Positions 34,979 through 43,567 of a stretch of 64,000 nucleotides of DNA are shown piece after piece (the first letter of the stretch is position 1; each line of letters begins with the position of its first letter). The notes below the pieces were generated by a model that ran no database searches, had not been told where the DNA came from, and saw only the letters and a program-made list of their open reading frames with translations. The DNA is from VRUE01 sp963817945 (GTDB lineage: Bacteria; Actinomycetota; Thermoleophilia; Solirubrobacterales; 70-9). Both the position numbers and the translations under genes were made by a program. The DNA lies in assembly GCA_963817945.1 (NCBI GenBank), contig CAWFQH010000001.1:248001-312000 (forward strand), written 5' to 3'.

Positions 34979-37435
34979 GTGCGCGGCTCCCTCTTCACCT
35001 TCCCCGCCGGTCGTCGGGCGAAGTGGATCGTCTTTGCGGTCTGGTTCCTGGCGATCTTCATCGCCTCGGGCCCCGCCAACCTGCCGGGTAAGTTCGAAGA
35101 CGCCGAAAGCAACGAGGCAACCTCCTACCTGCCCGGCTCGGCCGAATCGACCGACGCGCTGGCCGCAACCGAATCACTGCAGAACGGCGAACTGGCGCCG
35201 GCGGTGATCGTCTACCGCCGCGAGGCCGGCCTCACCGCGGCCGACCGTCGCACGATTGCCGAAGACGTCGCGGCGATGGCCGAGGGCGAGCGATTCGCGG
35301 GTGTCATCGGCGACGGCGCGACCGCTGCGGCCGGGGGTCGCGCCGAGAGCGGGGACGAAGGCGGAACCCAGGTCTCGGTTGCGATGCCGGCTCGGACCGC
35401 CCAGTGCGCCACCTCCACCACGCCCGTCCCCGGCCAGCCCTCCGACTACGCTCCCTTCGTCGGCCCCGTCTGCTCCGAGGACGGCAAGGCGGCGATCGTC
35501 ACCGCCTACATCGCCGGCAACGGCGAGGGCGATCGCATTCTCGACCCAGTCGAGGCCTGGCGCGATGAGATCTCCGATCCCGGCGGCGGCCTCGAGGTGA
35601 AGATAACCGGTGGCGCCGGGTTCTCCGCCGACGCGATCGAAGTCTTCGAAGGGCTTGACGCAACCCTGCTGCTGGCGGCGCTCAGCCTGGTCATCTTCCT
35701 CCTGATCGTCATCTACCGCTCGCCGTTCTTCTTCTTGATCCCGCTGGCGGCCGTCGTCTTCGCCGAGACCCTCTCGCGTTCGATCGGCTACGGCGTCTCC
35801 GAGCTAGGCGTGACGATCAACGGCCAGTCGAGCTCGATCATGTCGGTGCTGGTTCTCGGCGCCGGGACCGACTACGCGCTGCTCCTCGTCGCCCGCTACC
35901 GGGAGGAGCTGCATCGCACCGTCGACAAACACGAGGCGATGCGCACGGCGCTGGCGTCAGCCGGCCCCGCGATCTTCGCCTCCGCGGCGACCGTGATCGC
36001 GGCGCTTCTCTGCCTGATGCTGGCAAAGGTGAACGGAACCGCCGGGCTCGGCCCGATCGCCGCGATCGGGATCGCTTGCGCGGCGCTCTCGATGCTTACC
36101 CTGCTGCCGGCGCTGCTAACGATCTTCGGCCGCCGCGCCTTCTGGCCCTTCGTCCCGCACACGCCGGAGACGGCGCCATCGCCCGAGGCCCTCTCCGACC
36201 GGGCCCGCCGCCGCTTCGTCGAGGGCGGCGGTTTCGGCGCCTTCGTGCCGGTTCTTCTCGCCAGCCTCCTAGCCCTGATCCTGCTGCCCCTGGTCCTCCT
36301 CAACTGGATCCTGCGACGCCTCAGCGGCAAGCGCATCCCGTCGCTGATCGTCGGTCCGCTTGACCGGGCCGTGTTCACGCCCTACGAGGTGCGCCGCCAC
36401 CGGCTCGAGCACACCGCCGACGCCACCCACGGCTTCTGGAAACGAGTCGGCGACCGCGTCGCCGCGAGGCCGCGGCGAGTGATGCTCGGCTCGATCGCCG
36501 TCCTGCTCCTCTTCTGCGCCGGCTTTGCCTTCTTCTCCACCGACCTGACCAGCGAAGACAGCTACCGCACCGAAGTCGAATCGGTCGAAGGGCAGAAGCT
36601 GCTCGACAAGAGCTTTCCCTCCGGCACCACGGCGCCGACCGATGTCGTGGTGGAGAGCCGGGACGACGTGCCGACGGTGCGCAGCGCCGTCGCCCAGGTC
36701 GAGGGTGTCGAGGCGGTCTCGGCTCCGGTTGCAGAGGGAGGGGACGGAACCCTGCTCCAGGCCACGCTCGAGCCCAACCCCTACTCGACCGAGGCCTTCG
36801 ATCTAGTCGAGCCAATCCGCGACGCCGCCCACGAGGTCTCCCCCACCGCGCTCGTCGGCGGTCCGACCGCGATTGAATTCGACGTTCGCGACGCCGCCGG
36901 CTGGGACTCGATCGTGATCCCGCCGATCGTCCTGGTCGTCGTCCTCCTGATCCTGATCGGGCTGCTGCGCGCGGTCGTCGCACCGCTAATCCTGATCGGC
37001 ACCGTCATCCTCAGCTTCCTCGCCGCCCTCGGGGTCGGCTACTTCGTCTTCGACGTGATCTTCGGCTTCCCCGGATCCGACCCCTCGCTGCCGCTCTTCG
37101 CCTTCGTCTTCCTGGTCGCGCTGGGGGTCGACTACAACATCTTCCTCATCGCCCGTGCCCGCGAGGAAACGATCGAGCACGGCTCGCGGCAGGGCATCCT
37201 GCGCGCCCTCGCCGTCACCGGAGCCGTCATCACCAGCGCCGGCATCGTGCTCGCCGGCACCTTCTCGGTGCTCGCCACGCTGCCGCTCACGTTCTTGACC
37301 GAGATCGGCTTCGTCGTCGCCTTCGGCGTCCTCCTCGACACCTTCCTCGTACGCAGCATCCTCGTCCCTGCCGCCGCCCTGACGGTGGGCGACAAGTTCT
37401 GGGCCCCGTCAGAGCTGTCGCGCCGACCAGGATAA
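34979..37435 (+). CDS. MMPL/RND-superfamily membrane exporter
   Basis: 818 residues, GTG start. N-terminal helix (WIVFAVWFLAIFIAS), porter loop with EDAESNEATSYLPGSAEST (typical MMPL opening), then a helix block with VLVLGAGTDYALLLVARYREE. A cytoplasmic linker of about 110 residues leads to a second half with FVFLVALGVDYNIFLIARAREE. Two Asp-Tyr motifs fit proton-driven transport. It is probably an exporter of lipids or hydrophobic molecules, distinct from the 19.6-kb paralogue. No dedicated regulator lies beside it. Confidence 0.88.
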   Translation: MRGSLFTFPAGRRAKWIVFAVWFLAIFIASGPANLPGKFEDAESNEATSYLPGSAESTDALAATESLQNGELAPAVIVYRREAGLTAADRRTIAEDVAAMAEGERFAGVIGDGATAAAGGRAESGDEGGTQVSVAMPARTAQCATSTTPVPGQPSDYAPFVGPVCSEDGKAAIVTAYIAGNGEGDRILDPVEAWRDEISDPGGGLEVKITGGAGFSADAIEVFEGLDATLLLAALSLVIFLLIVIYRSPFFFLIPLAAVVFAETLSRSIGYGVSELGVTINGQSSSIMSVLVLGAGTDYALLLVARYREELHRTVDKHEAMRTALASAGPAIFASAATVIAALLCLMLAKVNGTAGLGPIAAIGIACAALSMLTLLPALLTIFGRRAFWPFVPHTPETAPSPEALSDRARRRFVEGGGFGAFVPVLLASLLALILLPLVLLNWILRRLSGKRIPSLIVGPLDRAVFTPYEVRRHRLEHTADATHGFWKRVGDRVAARPRRVMLGSIAVLLLFCAGFAFFSTDLTSEDSYRTEVESVEGQKLLDKSFPSGTTAPTDVVVESRDDVPTVRSAVAQVEGVEAVSAPVAEGGDGTLLQATLEPNPYSTEAFDLVEPIRDAAHEVSPTALVGGPTAIEFDVRDAAGWDSIVIPPIVLVVVLLILIGLLRAVVAPLILIGTVILSFLAALGVGYFVFDVIFGFPGSDPSLPLFAFVFLVALGVDYNIFLIARAREETIEHGSRQGILRALAVTGAVITSAGIVLAGTFSVLATLPLTFLTEIGFVVAFGVLLDTFLVRSILVPAAALTVGDKFWAPSELSRRPG

Positions 37436-37555
37436 GGCTGGCGGTCGAGAACCAAGGCCGGCAAGGACGCAGGGAGGGCCGGCAAGGGAGCGCACATCCA
37501 GTGCGTGACCGCAGCCGGTCGACTGAGGACGCCGCAGGCCGCCGGTTATCGACCG

Positions 37556-38908
37556 TCAGAGGACCGGGAGGAAGCGCTCGATCTCGAAGGGGGTGACCTG
37601 CACCCTGTAGTCCTCCCATTCCTGCCGCTTGATCTCGATGAAGCGGCGGAAGGTGTGCTCGCCGAGCGTCCGCAAGACCAACTCTGAGTCGGCGGCGACG
37701 TCGATCGCCTCGCCCAGGGTCTCGGGCAGCTGCTCGATGCCCCGTTGCGCCCGCTCTTCGGGTGAGAGGTGGTAGAGGTTCTGCTCCATCGGCTCCGGCA
37801 GCTCGTAGCCCTTCTCGATTCCCTCCAGGCCCGCCTGCAGCATGCCGGCGAAGCAGAGGTAGGGGTTGCAGGCCGGGTCAGGGCAGCGCAGCTCGGCTCG
37901 GGTCGCGCCCTCCTTGCCGGGGTGGTAGAGCGGCACCCGGATCAGCGCCGAGCGGTTGCGCCGCGACCAGGCAAGGTAGACCGGCGCCTCGTAGCCGGGG
38001 ACGAGCCGCTTGTAGGAGTTGACCCACTGCGCGAAGAGGGGCGAGATCTCGCGCGCGTGGCGCAGCTGACCGGCGATGAACGCCTTCGCGGTGGCGGAGA
38101 GGAAGTACTGGTCGTCGGGGTCGAAGAAGGCGTTCTTACCGTCTTTGGCCAGCGACTGATGCACGTGCATACCGGAGCCGTTCTCGCCGAAAAGCGGCTT
38201 GGGCATGAAGGTCGCGTGCCAGCCGTATTTCATCGCGTACTCCTTGACGACGATGCGGTAGGTCATACAGTCGTCGGACATCTGCAGCGCGTCCTTGTAG
38301 CGCATGTCGACCTCGTGCTGGGAGGGGCCGACCTCGTGATGGGCGTACTCGACGTGGATGCCCATCTTCTCCAGCGCCAGGATCGTCTCGCGGCGGACGT
38401 CGGAGCCGGCGTCGAGCGTGGTCAGGTCGAAGTAGCCACCCTCGTCGAGCACCTCCGGCACCCCGCCCTCGGGGTTGGCCGAGCGGAAGTAGAAGTACTC
38501 CAGCTCTGGGCCGATGTTGTAGGCGTCGAAGCCGAGCTCCTCGGCCCTTTTCAGGGCGCGGCGCATGATCCAGCGCGGATCGCCCTCGTAGGGGTCGCCG
38601 CCGGGCACGCGGATGTCGCAGAACATGCGGGCGACGGCATTCTCTTCCTCCGGCCGCCAGGGGATGATCGCGAAGGTCGAGGGATCCGGCATCGCGATCA
38701 TGTCCGACTCCTCGATCGGGTTGAAACCGGTGATCGAGGAGCCGTCGAAGCCCATCCCGCCCTCGAAGGCGTCCTCCAGCTCGGCGGAGTTGATCGAGAA
38801 GCTCTTCAGCTGCCCGAGCACGTCGGTGAACCAGAGCCGGATGAAGCGGACGTTGCGGTCCTTGACGATCTCCGCCACCTCGGCGGCAGTCTGCGGCTTG
38901 TCTGCCAT
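37556..38908 (-). CDS. glnA: Glutamine synthetase type I
   Basis: 450 residues. AAGGAGA lies upstream of the ATG (38914-38920). Landmarks: MGFDGSSITGFNPIEESDM, FYFRSANPEGG, HHEVGPSQHEVDM (metal ligands), FMPKPLFGENGSGMHVHQSL (ATP/Glu loop), RIPLYHPGKEGATRAELRCPDP and NLYHLSPEERAQRG in the adenylylation-loop position (Tyr present). It catalyses Glu + NH3 + ATP to Gln. The length suits the short GSI-alpha-like form rather than GSI-beta, so control is likely by feedback or regulators more than by adenylylation. It stands alone, convergent with the MMPL gene. Confidence 0.93.
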   Translation of the reverse strand: MADKPQTAAEVAEIVKDRNVRFIRLWFTDVLGQLKSFSINSAELEDAFEGGMGFDGSSITGFNPIEESDMIAMPDPSTFAIIPWRPEEENAVARMFCDIRVPGGDPYEGDPRWIMRRALKRAEELGFDAYNIGPELEYFYFRSANPEGGVPEVLDEGGYFDLTTLDAGSDVRRETILALEKMGIHVEYAHHEVGPSQHEVDMRYKDALQMSDDCMTYRIVVKEYAMKYGWHATFMPKPLFGENGSGMHVHQSLAKDGKNAFFDPDDQYFLSATAKAFIAGQLRHAREISPLFAQWVNSYKRLVPGYEAPVYLAWSRRNRSALIRVPLYHPGKEGATRAELRCPDPACNPYLCFAGMLQAGLEGIEKGYELPEPMEQNLYHLSPEERAQRGIEQLPETLGEAIDVAADSELVLRTLGEHTFRRFIEIKRQEWEDYRVQVTPFEIERFLPVL

Positions 38909-39046
38909 GCGGCTCTCCTTGGCTCCGGTCGGCGCTCTCTCGGCGGCAACCATAGGCGAACTGGATCAGACCCGGCTAAACGCGCCTCGTTGCGGGTAGA
39001 TGAAGGGCGTCACACAGGGTTGCGAGAGGGCTCCGAACGCGCTATA

Positions 39047-39067
39047 ACTTACTTCACGTAAGTAAGT
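39047..39067. promoter_or_regulatory. Candidate operator in the glnA/CMD divergent region
   Basis: Perfect dyad ACTTACTT-CACGT-AAGTAAGT in an AT-rich stretch, 139 bp upstream of glnA and 67 bp upstream of the CMD-family gene, followed by AAAGTAAAGTAAAG. It is a likely regulator site; the cognate protein is unknown. Confidence 0.55.
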
Positions 39068-39134
39068 AGCTTAAAGTAAAGTAAAGGCCGGATAAAGGCT
39101 CTGTAAAGCGAGATGAGCCGAAGGCGGGAGCAAC

Positions 39135-39701
39135 GTGACGGTAAAAACGGCATTGAGCAGGTTCCAAATTCACGACGAGCTGACGGCCCCTGATGAGAGC
39201 GCGCCGCTGATCAAGAGCATCCAAGCGGCGGGCGGCGCCGTGACCAAGTTCGTCGGCGTCCTCGCCGGGGCGCCGGCGGTACTGCGGGCCTACACGCGGA
39301 TGCGCTCGGAGCTGCGCGGCGGCGTCCTGCCGCAGGCGACCCGCGAGCGGATCGCTCTGGCCGTTGCCGAGCACCGCAATGACGCCTACAGCATCGCCCA
39401 GCACGCAAAATCAGCCCGCACCGCCGGGCTGGGCCTCGACGAGGTTTCCCGGGCCCGCAGCTTCACCTCCGGCGACCCGAAGGAGGCGGCGCTGCTCATC
39501 TTCCTCAAGGCCACGCTGGAGGCCAGCGACTCTCCCCCGCACCACCTGCAGGAGGAGGCGCGGGAGATCGGCTGGACCGACGAGGAGTTGCTCGAGGCGG
39601 TCGCCCACCTGGCGCTGAATGAGTTCCAGAGCCTGATCGCGAGCGCGGCGGCGCTGCCCAAAGATCAGGCGACGCCGCGGGTGCTGCCGTCGGTGGCTTA
39701 A
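39135..39701 (+). CDS. Carboxymuconolactone-decarboxylase/AhpD-like protein lacking the CxxC
   Basis: 188 residues, GTG start with GGGAG upstream. All-helical AhpD-like fold: LAGAPAVLRAYTRMRSEL, RERIALAVAEHRNDAYSIAQH (81-90), EELLEAVAHLALNEFQS. In redox-active members this helix reads CxYC-x3-H; here the cysteine positions are Asp83 and Ser86 while His90 is kept. A peroxidase-type disulfide cycle is therefore impossible. It may be a non-redox enzyme or binding protein. The upstream palindrome hints at inducible control. Confidence 0.8.
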   Translation: MTVKTALSRFQIHDELTAPDESAPLIKSIQAAGGAVTKFVGVLAGAPAVLRAYTRMRSELRGGVLPQATRERIALAVAEHRNDAYSIAQHAKSARTAGLGLDEVSRARSFTSGDPKEAALLIFLKATLEASDSPPHHLQEEAREIGWTDEELLEAVAHLALNEFQSLIASAAALPKDQATPRVLPSVA

Positions 39702-39726
39702 GCGACGCCCATCAACCGGAGCGTGA

Positions 39727-39842
39727 GGGCTGTGGGGGCATCCCTTCGTGGGCTGCCTTTTTCGCCTTTAAGTGCGGCCTCGCTCGCTGAGGTGGCGGTG
39801 CGAAAAAGAGACCGCCGCCCGCTCAGGGATACCCCCACACCC
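39727..39842. repeat. Long imperfect inverted repeat in the convergent gap
   Basis: Outer arms 39727-39745 and 39825-39842 (GTGGGGG and ATCCCT blocks) and inner arms around CTTTTTCGC (39757-39765) and GCGAAAAAG (39800-39808) pair, with a CCTC/GAGG hairpin at the tip. It fills most of the 266-bp gap 39702-39967 between convergent genes; no gene is seen there. It may be a bidirectional terminator or structured RNA. Confidence 0.6.
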
Positions 39843-39967
39843 CTCCAAGCGCCGACCACGGTCATCTCAGCGGGAGCAACGTCCCTCGCGCCGCGGAAGC
39901 CCAAGCTTCGCGGTCCCTCTATTTATTCGAGAGAGCCGGTCTCGGGCTGGAGGCGTGCCTAGCCCTC

Positions 39968-40690
39968 TCAGTCCAAGACGACCGTGGCGGTGTAGAGCAA
40001 TCTCGCGGTGGAGTAGCGGCAGCCGTAGATGGCGCGGGCGTTGAGCTTGGTCTGGGGTTCGCCTTGGCGGACGTCGGTGGTGTTGGTGCATTTGCCTTCT
40101 TCGCGACTCGCGCGCCAGACGTTTTTCGCGTCCAGGCCCTGGGCGAAGGCGGGGGCCCAGGTCGGGATGGTGAGGCCGACGATGTCGTTCTTCTCCACCC
40201 GCAGCGCGGACCCGAACTGGACCGTCCGGCCCAAATAGGGGCTGAGGACGCGGACCGAGCTCTTGGCGCGCAGGTTGTAGCGGGGCGGCTGCGTGCCGGG
40301 GACGCGCCGCAGGATCGCCAACTGGGCCTGCGGCGGCGTGCCGAAGAAGCCGTTGAAGAAGGAGCGCTGCATGTTGGTCGGCTGGGCGAGGGTCAGCGTC
40401 CAGGACTTGACCGTGCCGTCGCCGGGAACCTGGAACGGCAGCTCTGCCTGGGTGGTGCTGAGCTGGAATCCGGTCACGCTGCCGACCGCCTGGCACGGCA
40501 GCTCCGGGCAAGAGGGGTCGGGCTCGGTCGCGGTCTCGCCGAGGACGACGGTGGTCCGCTGCGTCGTCGCGGCACCGGCCCCAGCGCTCAGCGCGCCCAG
40601 CGCCACCAGGCAGGCCGCCACGACCAGCGCCACCACGACCCGTGGCCCGGCCAGCTCCGCCACGACAGTTCCTCGCGAAAACCTCGACAT
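39968..40690 (-). CDS. Secreted protein of unknown function
   Basis: 240 residues. An N-terminal signal (VVVALVVAACLVALGALSAG, cleavage near GAGA-ATT) is followed by a beta-rich mature part (VTGFQLSTTQAELPFQVPGD, VKSWTLTLAQPTNMQRSFFN, LSPYLGRTVQFGSALRVEKN, IVGLTIPTWAPAFAQG) and four cysteines. It looks like an extracellular jelly-roll-type domain. I recognise no named family. It is followed on the same strand by nothing close; rlpA lies 59 bp upstream. Confidence 0.7.
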   Translation of the reverse strand: MSRFSRGTVVAELAGPRVVVALVVAACLVALGALSAGAGAATTQRTTVVLGETATEPDPSCPELPCQAVGSVTGFQLSTTQAELPFQVPGDGTVKSWTLTLAQPTNMQRSFFNGFFGTPPQAQLAILRRVPGTQPPRYNLRAKSSVRVLSPYLGRTVQFGSALRVEKNDIVGLTIPTWAPAFAQGLDAKNVWRASREEGKCTNTTDVRQGEPQTKLNARAIYGCRYSTARLLYTATVVLD

Positions 40691-40749
40691 GCCCAGTGCT
40701 CCTCTCTTGGAAAGCTCGTGCGCGGGAAGACTAGCCGCGACGGCGGCCG

Positions 40750-41259
40750 CTACCGGAGCGCGCCGGCCTTGCCGAGCGCAACCGCATAGAGGACGCGATC
40801 GGAGCCTTCAAAGCCGAGCGCCCTGCGGGCTCCATTGGTGAGGTCCCAGGCGTGGCCGTGGCTGTAGGGGCCGCGGTCGATGACGGTGGTGACGAGCTCG
40901 CGGCCGCGGTAGGCGAATTTGACGACGGTCCCGCAGGGAAGGCTGCGGTGGGCGACGCCGACCGTGGCGGGCTGAAGAACTCGGCCGCAGGCCATGCGGT
41001 TGCCGTAGAGGCCGGGGCCGTACCAGGTGGCGCCGGCAGTCCGCATCGGCGTGCTGAAGGCGAGACCACCCTCCCCCGGGCTTGCCGAGATCACGGTCGG
41101 GATGCCTCCCATGGCCCCGTGTGCCGCGGCGGGAAGCGCGACCGCGGCGCAGACCAGCAGCGGCGCCATCCAGCGCGCGGCTCGCCGTGGGCGCGTGCCG
41201 GTGGCGCGCTCCCGTCGTCCTCGATCTTTCCGCCCAGGGCGGTTCCTGCTCGTCTTCAT
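40750..41259 (-). CDS. RlpA-like double-psi beta-barrel protein
   Basis: 169 residues. A basic N-terminus and signal (WMAPLLVCAAVALPAAAHG) lead to the barrel: ATWYGPGLYGNRMACGR, VGVAHRSLPCGTVVKF (His104) and VTTVIDRGPYSHGHAWDLT (Asp128), the two residues used by RlpA-type lytic transglycosylases. It probably cleaves or binds peptidoglycan during growth or resuscitation. A c-di-AMP riboswitch directly upstream links expression to cell-wall/osmotic signalling, as is common for actinobacterial wall hydrolases. ATG 41259. Confidence 0.88.
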   Translation of the reverse strand: MKTSRNRPGRKDRGRRERATGTRPRRAARWMAPLLVCAAVALPAAAHGAMGGIPTVISASPGEGGLAFSTPMRTAGATWYGPGLYGNRMACGRVLQPATVGVAHRSLPCGTVVKFAYRGRELVTTVIDRGPYSHGHAWDLTNGARRALGFEGSDRVLYAVALGKAGALR

Positions 41260-41265
41260 TGCTCT

Positions 41266-41405
41266 TTGCGACGCTTACGGGGTTAGCTGACGGGCTCGCG
41301 CTGAAAGAGCTGCGCTACGCGGCAGATGCCGGCGATTCGCCCCAACCATTGGGTCCCCCGCTCTCCGCGGTATGTGGACGGAGATTCAGCGGAAGTTGGC
41401 AGCAG
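41266..41405 (-). ncRNA. c-di-AMP (ydaO/yuaA-type) riboswitch
   Basis: Read on the minus strand, conserved blocks appear in order: CCGCTGAATCTCCG, GCGGGGGACCCA, TTGGGGCGAATC, then a variable stem, CTCTTTCAGCGCGAGCCC, and GTCAGCTAACCCCGTAAGCG just before the RlpA start. These are hallmarks of the ydaO class. In this class ligand binding usually lowers downstream expression. The boundaries are approximate. Confidence 0.85.
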
Positions 41406-41442
41406 GTTAGCAAACGCTAAGACAGAAAAACGTGCATAGGTA

Positions 41443-41468
41443 GAGAAGGCCCCTTGCGGGGCCTTCTC
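41443..41468 (-). terminator. rnpB terminator
   Basis: Perfect stem GAGAAGGCCCC with GGGGCCTTCTC around a 4-nt loop, directly after the RNase P RNA. A T-run follows on the minus strand (41424-41428 read as AAAAA on plus). Confidence 0.75.
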
Positions 41469-41472
41469 CTTA

Positions 41473-41838
41473 GCGGGCCTGTAAGCCGGATCCTGTCGTG
41501 AGCGGCCATCCATCTCCCCGGGACCAGCGTCCCGAGGGAGCCGCCGAAGCGGCTCTGCGGCCTACCTGGACCTCGCCGGGCAGGGTCGACGATCCTGTTT
41601 GGCCTTGCACCGGGCGGGGTTTGCCTGGCCGCCGCGTCACCGCGACGCCGGTGCGCTCTTACCGCACCATTTCACCTTTGCCTGTACGCGACTCACGTGT
41701 GGCCGCGCCATCGGCCGTGTCTTTTCTGTGGCACTTTCCCGCGGGTTTCCCCGGGTGGGCGTTACCCACCGCCCTCGCCCTGTGGTGTCCGGACTTTCCT
41801 CGAAGGGTTTTCTCTCCCCCCGCGGTCGCTCGGCCCGC
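41473..41838 (-). ncRNA. rnpB: RNase P RNA, class A
   Basis: About 366 nt on the minus strand. P1 pairs GCGGGCC (5' end) with GGCCCGC (3' end). Universal elements are present: GAGGAAAGTCCGGAC, CACAGGGCGAGGG, ACAGAAAAGACA, GGTAAGAGCGCACC, GGCAAACCCC and the 3' ACGACAGGATCCGGCTTAC. The ends are set by P1 and may be off by a few bases. Confidence 0.95.
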
Positions 41839-41898
41839 ATTCCGATGGTAGCGCTCACGGCTGGGTTTGCCACAAATGCATCGAATATCCTGGGCGCG

Positions 41899-42633
41899 AT
41901 GCCGACCGCCCTCGTAACTGGAGCTGGAAGCGGCCTCGGCAGGGCGATTGCCTTCGACTTGGCCAAACGCGGCTTCCAGGTCACGGCCACCGACGTCGAC
42001 GCCGACGCCGCCATGCGCACCGCGGAGGAGATCGGCGACGGAGCGAGCGCCGCAGTCCTCGACGGCATCCCGGCAAGACCTGGGAGCAGGCGGAGCAGGT
42101 GCGCCGCACGATGATCGAGGTGAACACGCTAGGGACGATGAACGGCACGGTGGCCGCACTCGAGGCGATGATCACCGCCGGCCGCGGACACATCGTCAAC
42201 GTGATCTCACTGGCCGGGCTGGTCGCACCGCCCGGCGAGGTCAGCTATGCGGCCAGCAAGCACGCGGCGCTGGCCTTCACGCTCGGCACCCTCTTCGACC
42301 TGCGCCGGGCGGGCATCGCTGGGGTCCAGGTCTCAGCTCTCTGCCCTGACGGCATCTGGACGCCGATGCTCGAAGACAGCCTCGACGACCCCGACGTCGC
42401 ACCCTCCTTTTCTGGCCGACTGCTGACGGCCGAGCAGGTCGCCCGCGAAGTCGGCAAGTTGATCGAACGGCCGCGGCCGTTCGCGGTCGTCCCCCGCTGG
42501 CGCGGCCCACTGCTGCGCCTCTACGCCGCCTTCCCCCGCTTCTCCCTGCGCCTGCTGCCGCTGCTGATGTGGGACGCGAAGCGACGGCAGCGCCGCTACA
42601 AGATGCGCATCGAATCGGGTGCGTGGCCCCTAA
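41899..42633 (+). pseudogene. Short-chain dehydrogenase with internal deletion and frameshift
   Basis: The N-terminal Rossmann half begins MPTALVTGAGSGLGRAIAFD and reads to GDGASAAVLD. The C-terminal half continues in another frame with WEQAEQVRRTMIEVNTLGTM, GHIVNVISLAGLVAPPGE and VSYAASKHAALAFTLG (Tyr, Lys present). About 40 residues that should hold the NNAG motif are missing at 42062-42076, and the frame changes there. The 3' end is cut by the IS5-family element, whose left TAA duplication is at 42631. Two independent lesions argue for a true pseudogene. Confidence 0.85.
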
Positions 42634-43530
42634 GAACCTGTTTCACAAAGAAGGACCCGCCACTTGCGCGGTGAAGCCCTCCGACACATGTGGTCGACTC
42701 TCGGAGGTGTCGGAGGTGCCATCGCGCTTTGAGGTAGACGACGGCCTATGGGCCGAGCTGGAGCCGCTGTTGCCCGTAGTGCAGCGCCGGTATCGCTATC
42801 CCGGCCGAAAGCGTCTCAACGACAGGGCTGCCCTGAACGGGATCCTCTTCGTCCTGCACACAGGGATCGCCTGGCGGGACCTGCCGGCCGAGTTCGGCTA
42901 CGGCTCGGGGGTGACCTGCTGGAGGCGGCTGCGCGAGTGGCAGCAGGCGGGGGTCTGGGAGCAGCTGCACCAGGCGGTGCTGCGCAAGCTGAACGGCGCC
43001 GGTGAGATCGACTGGTCGAGGGCCGCCGCGGACTCCAGCCACATCCGAGCGCTTTTGGGGGGCTCCACACAGGGCCGTCCCCGGTCGATCGCGCCCGCAC
43101 AGGCTCAAAGCACCACCTGCTGACCGACGCCGGCGGATTGCCGCTGGCGATCACCCTGACAGGCGGACAGCGCAACGACGTCACCCAGCTCCTGCCCCTG
43201 ATCGACGGCGTCGCGCCGATCGCCGGCAGGGTCGGCCGCCCCAGACACCGCCCCGAGCGGCTGCTCGCCGATCGGGGCTATGACCATGACAAGTACCGCC
43301 GCGAGCTCTGGGCTCGCGGCATCAAGCCCCTGATCGCACGCCGTGGCGAGGAGCACGGCTCAGGGCTCGGCACCCAGCGTTGGGTCGTGGAGCGCAGCTT
43401 CACCTGGCTGCACCAGTTCCGCAGGCTCCGCATCCGCTGGGAGCGCGATCCCGACCAACACCTCGCTTTCATGCACCTCGCCTGCGCGATCGTCTGCTGG
43501 CGGAGGCTCAGGTCATTGTGAAACAGGTTC
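42634..43530 (+). mobile_element. IS5-family insertion sequence, complete
   Basis: 897 bp with perfect 15-bp terminal inverted repeats GAACCTGTTTCACAA (42634-42648) and TTGTGAAACAGGTTC (43516-43530). They are flanked by TAA on both sides (42631-42633, 43531-43533), a 3-bp TNA duplication typical of an IS5 subgroup. It holds one transposase in two overlapping frames. It lies between the SDR pseudogene and lexA. Confidence 0.92.
42671..43521 (+). CDS. IS5-family DDE transposase, made by -1 frameshifting
   Basis: Frame A (start uncertain: GTG 42671 or 42716) holds the DUF4096-like N-terminus (LWAELEPLLPVVQRRYRYPG, GIAWRDLPAEFGYGSGVTCW) and the first catalytic Asp in AADSSHIRALLGG. It then runs out at 43123. 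Frame B, one base back, continues TGPSPVDRARTGSKHHLLTD, LLADRGYDHDKYR (second Asp) and RWVVERSFTWLHQFRRLRIR (Glu). The switch sits at TTTT-GGGGGG (43053-43062), a credible slippery site. The intact ends suggest an active or recently active element. Confidence 0.88.
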
Positions 43531-43567
43531 TAAGCCCAGGCCCGCCGCGTCGTCGCGCCAGATCGCC

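Noticed and set aside
39698..39962. Small open frames of 68-90 codons on both strands
   Set aside because: They coincide with the long inverted repeat and mirror each other, as expected of a palindrome rather than genes.
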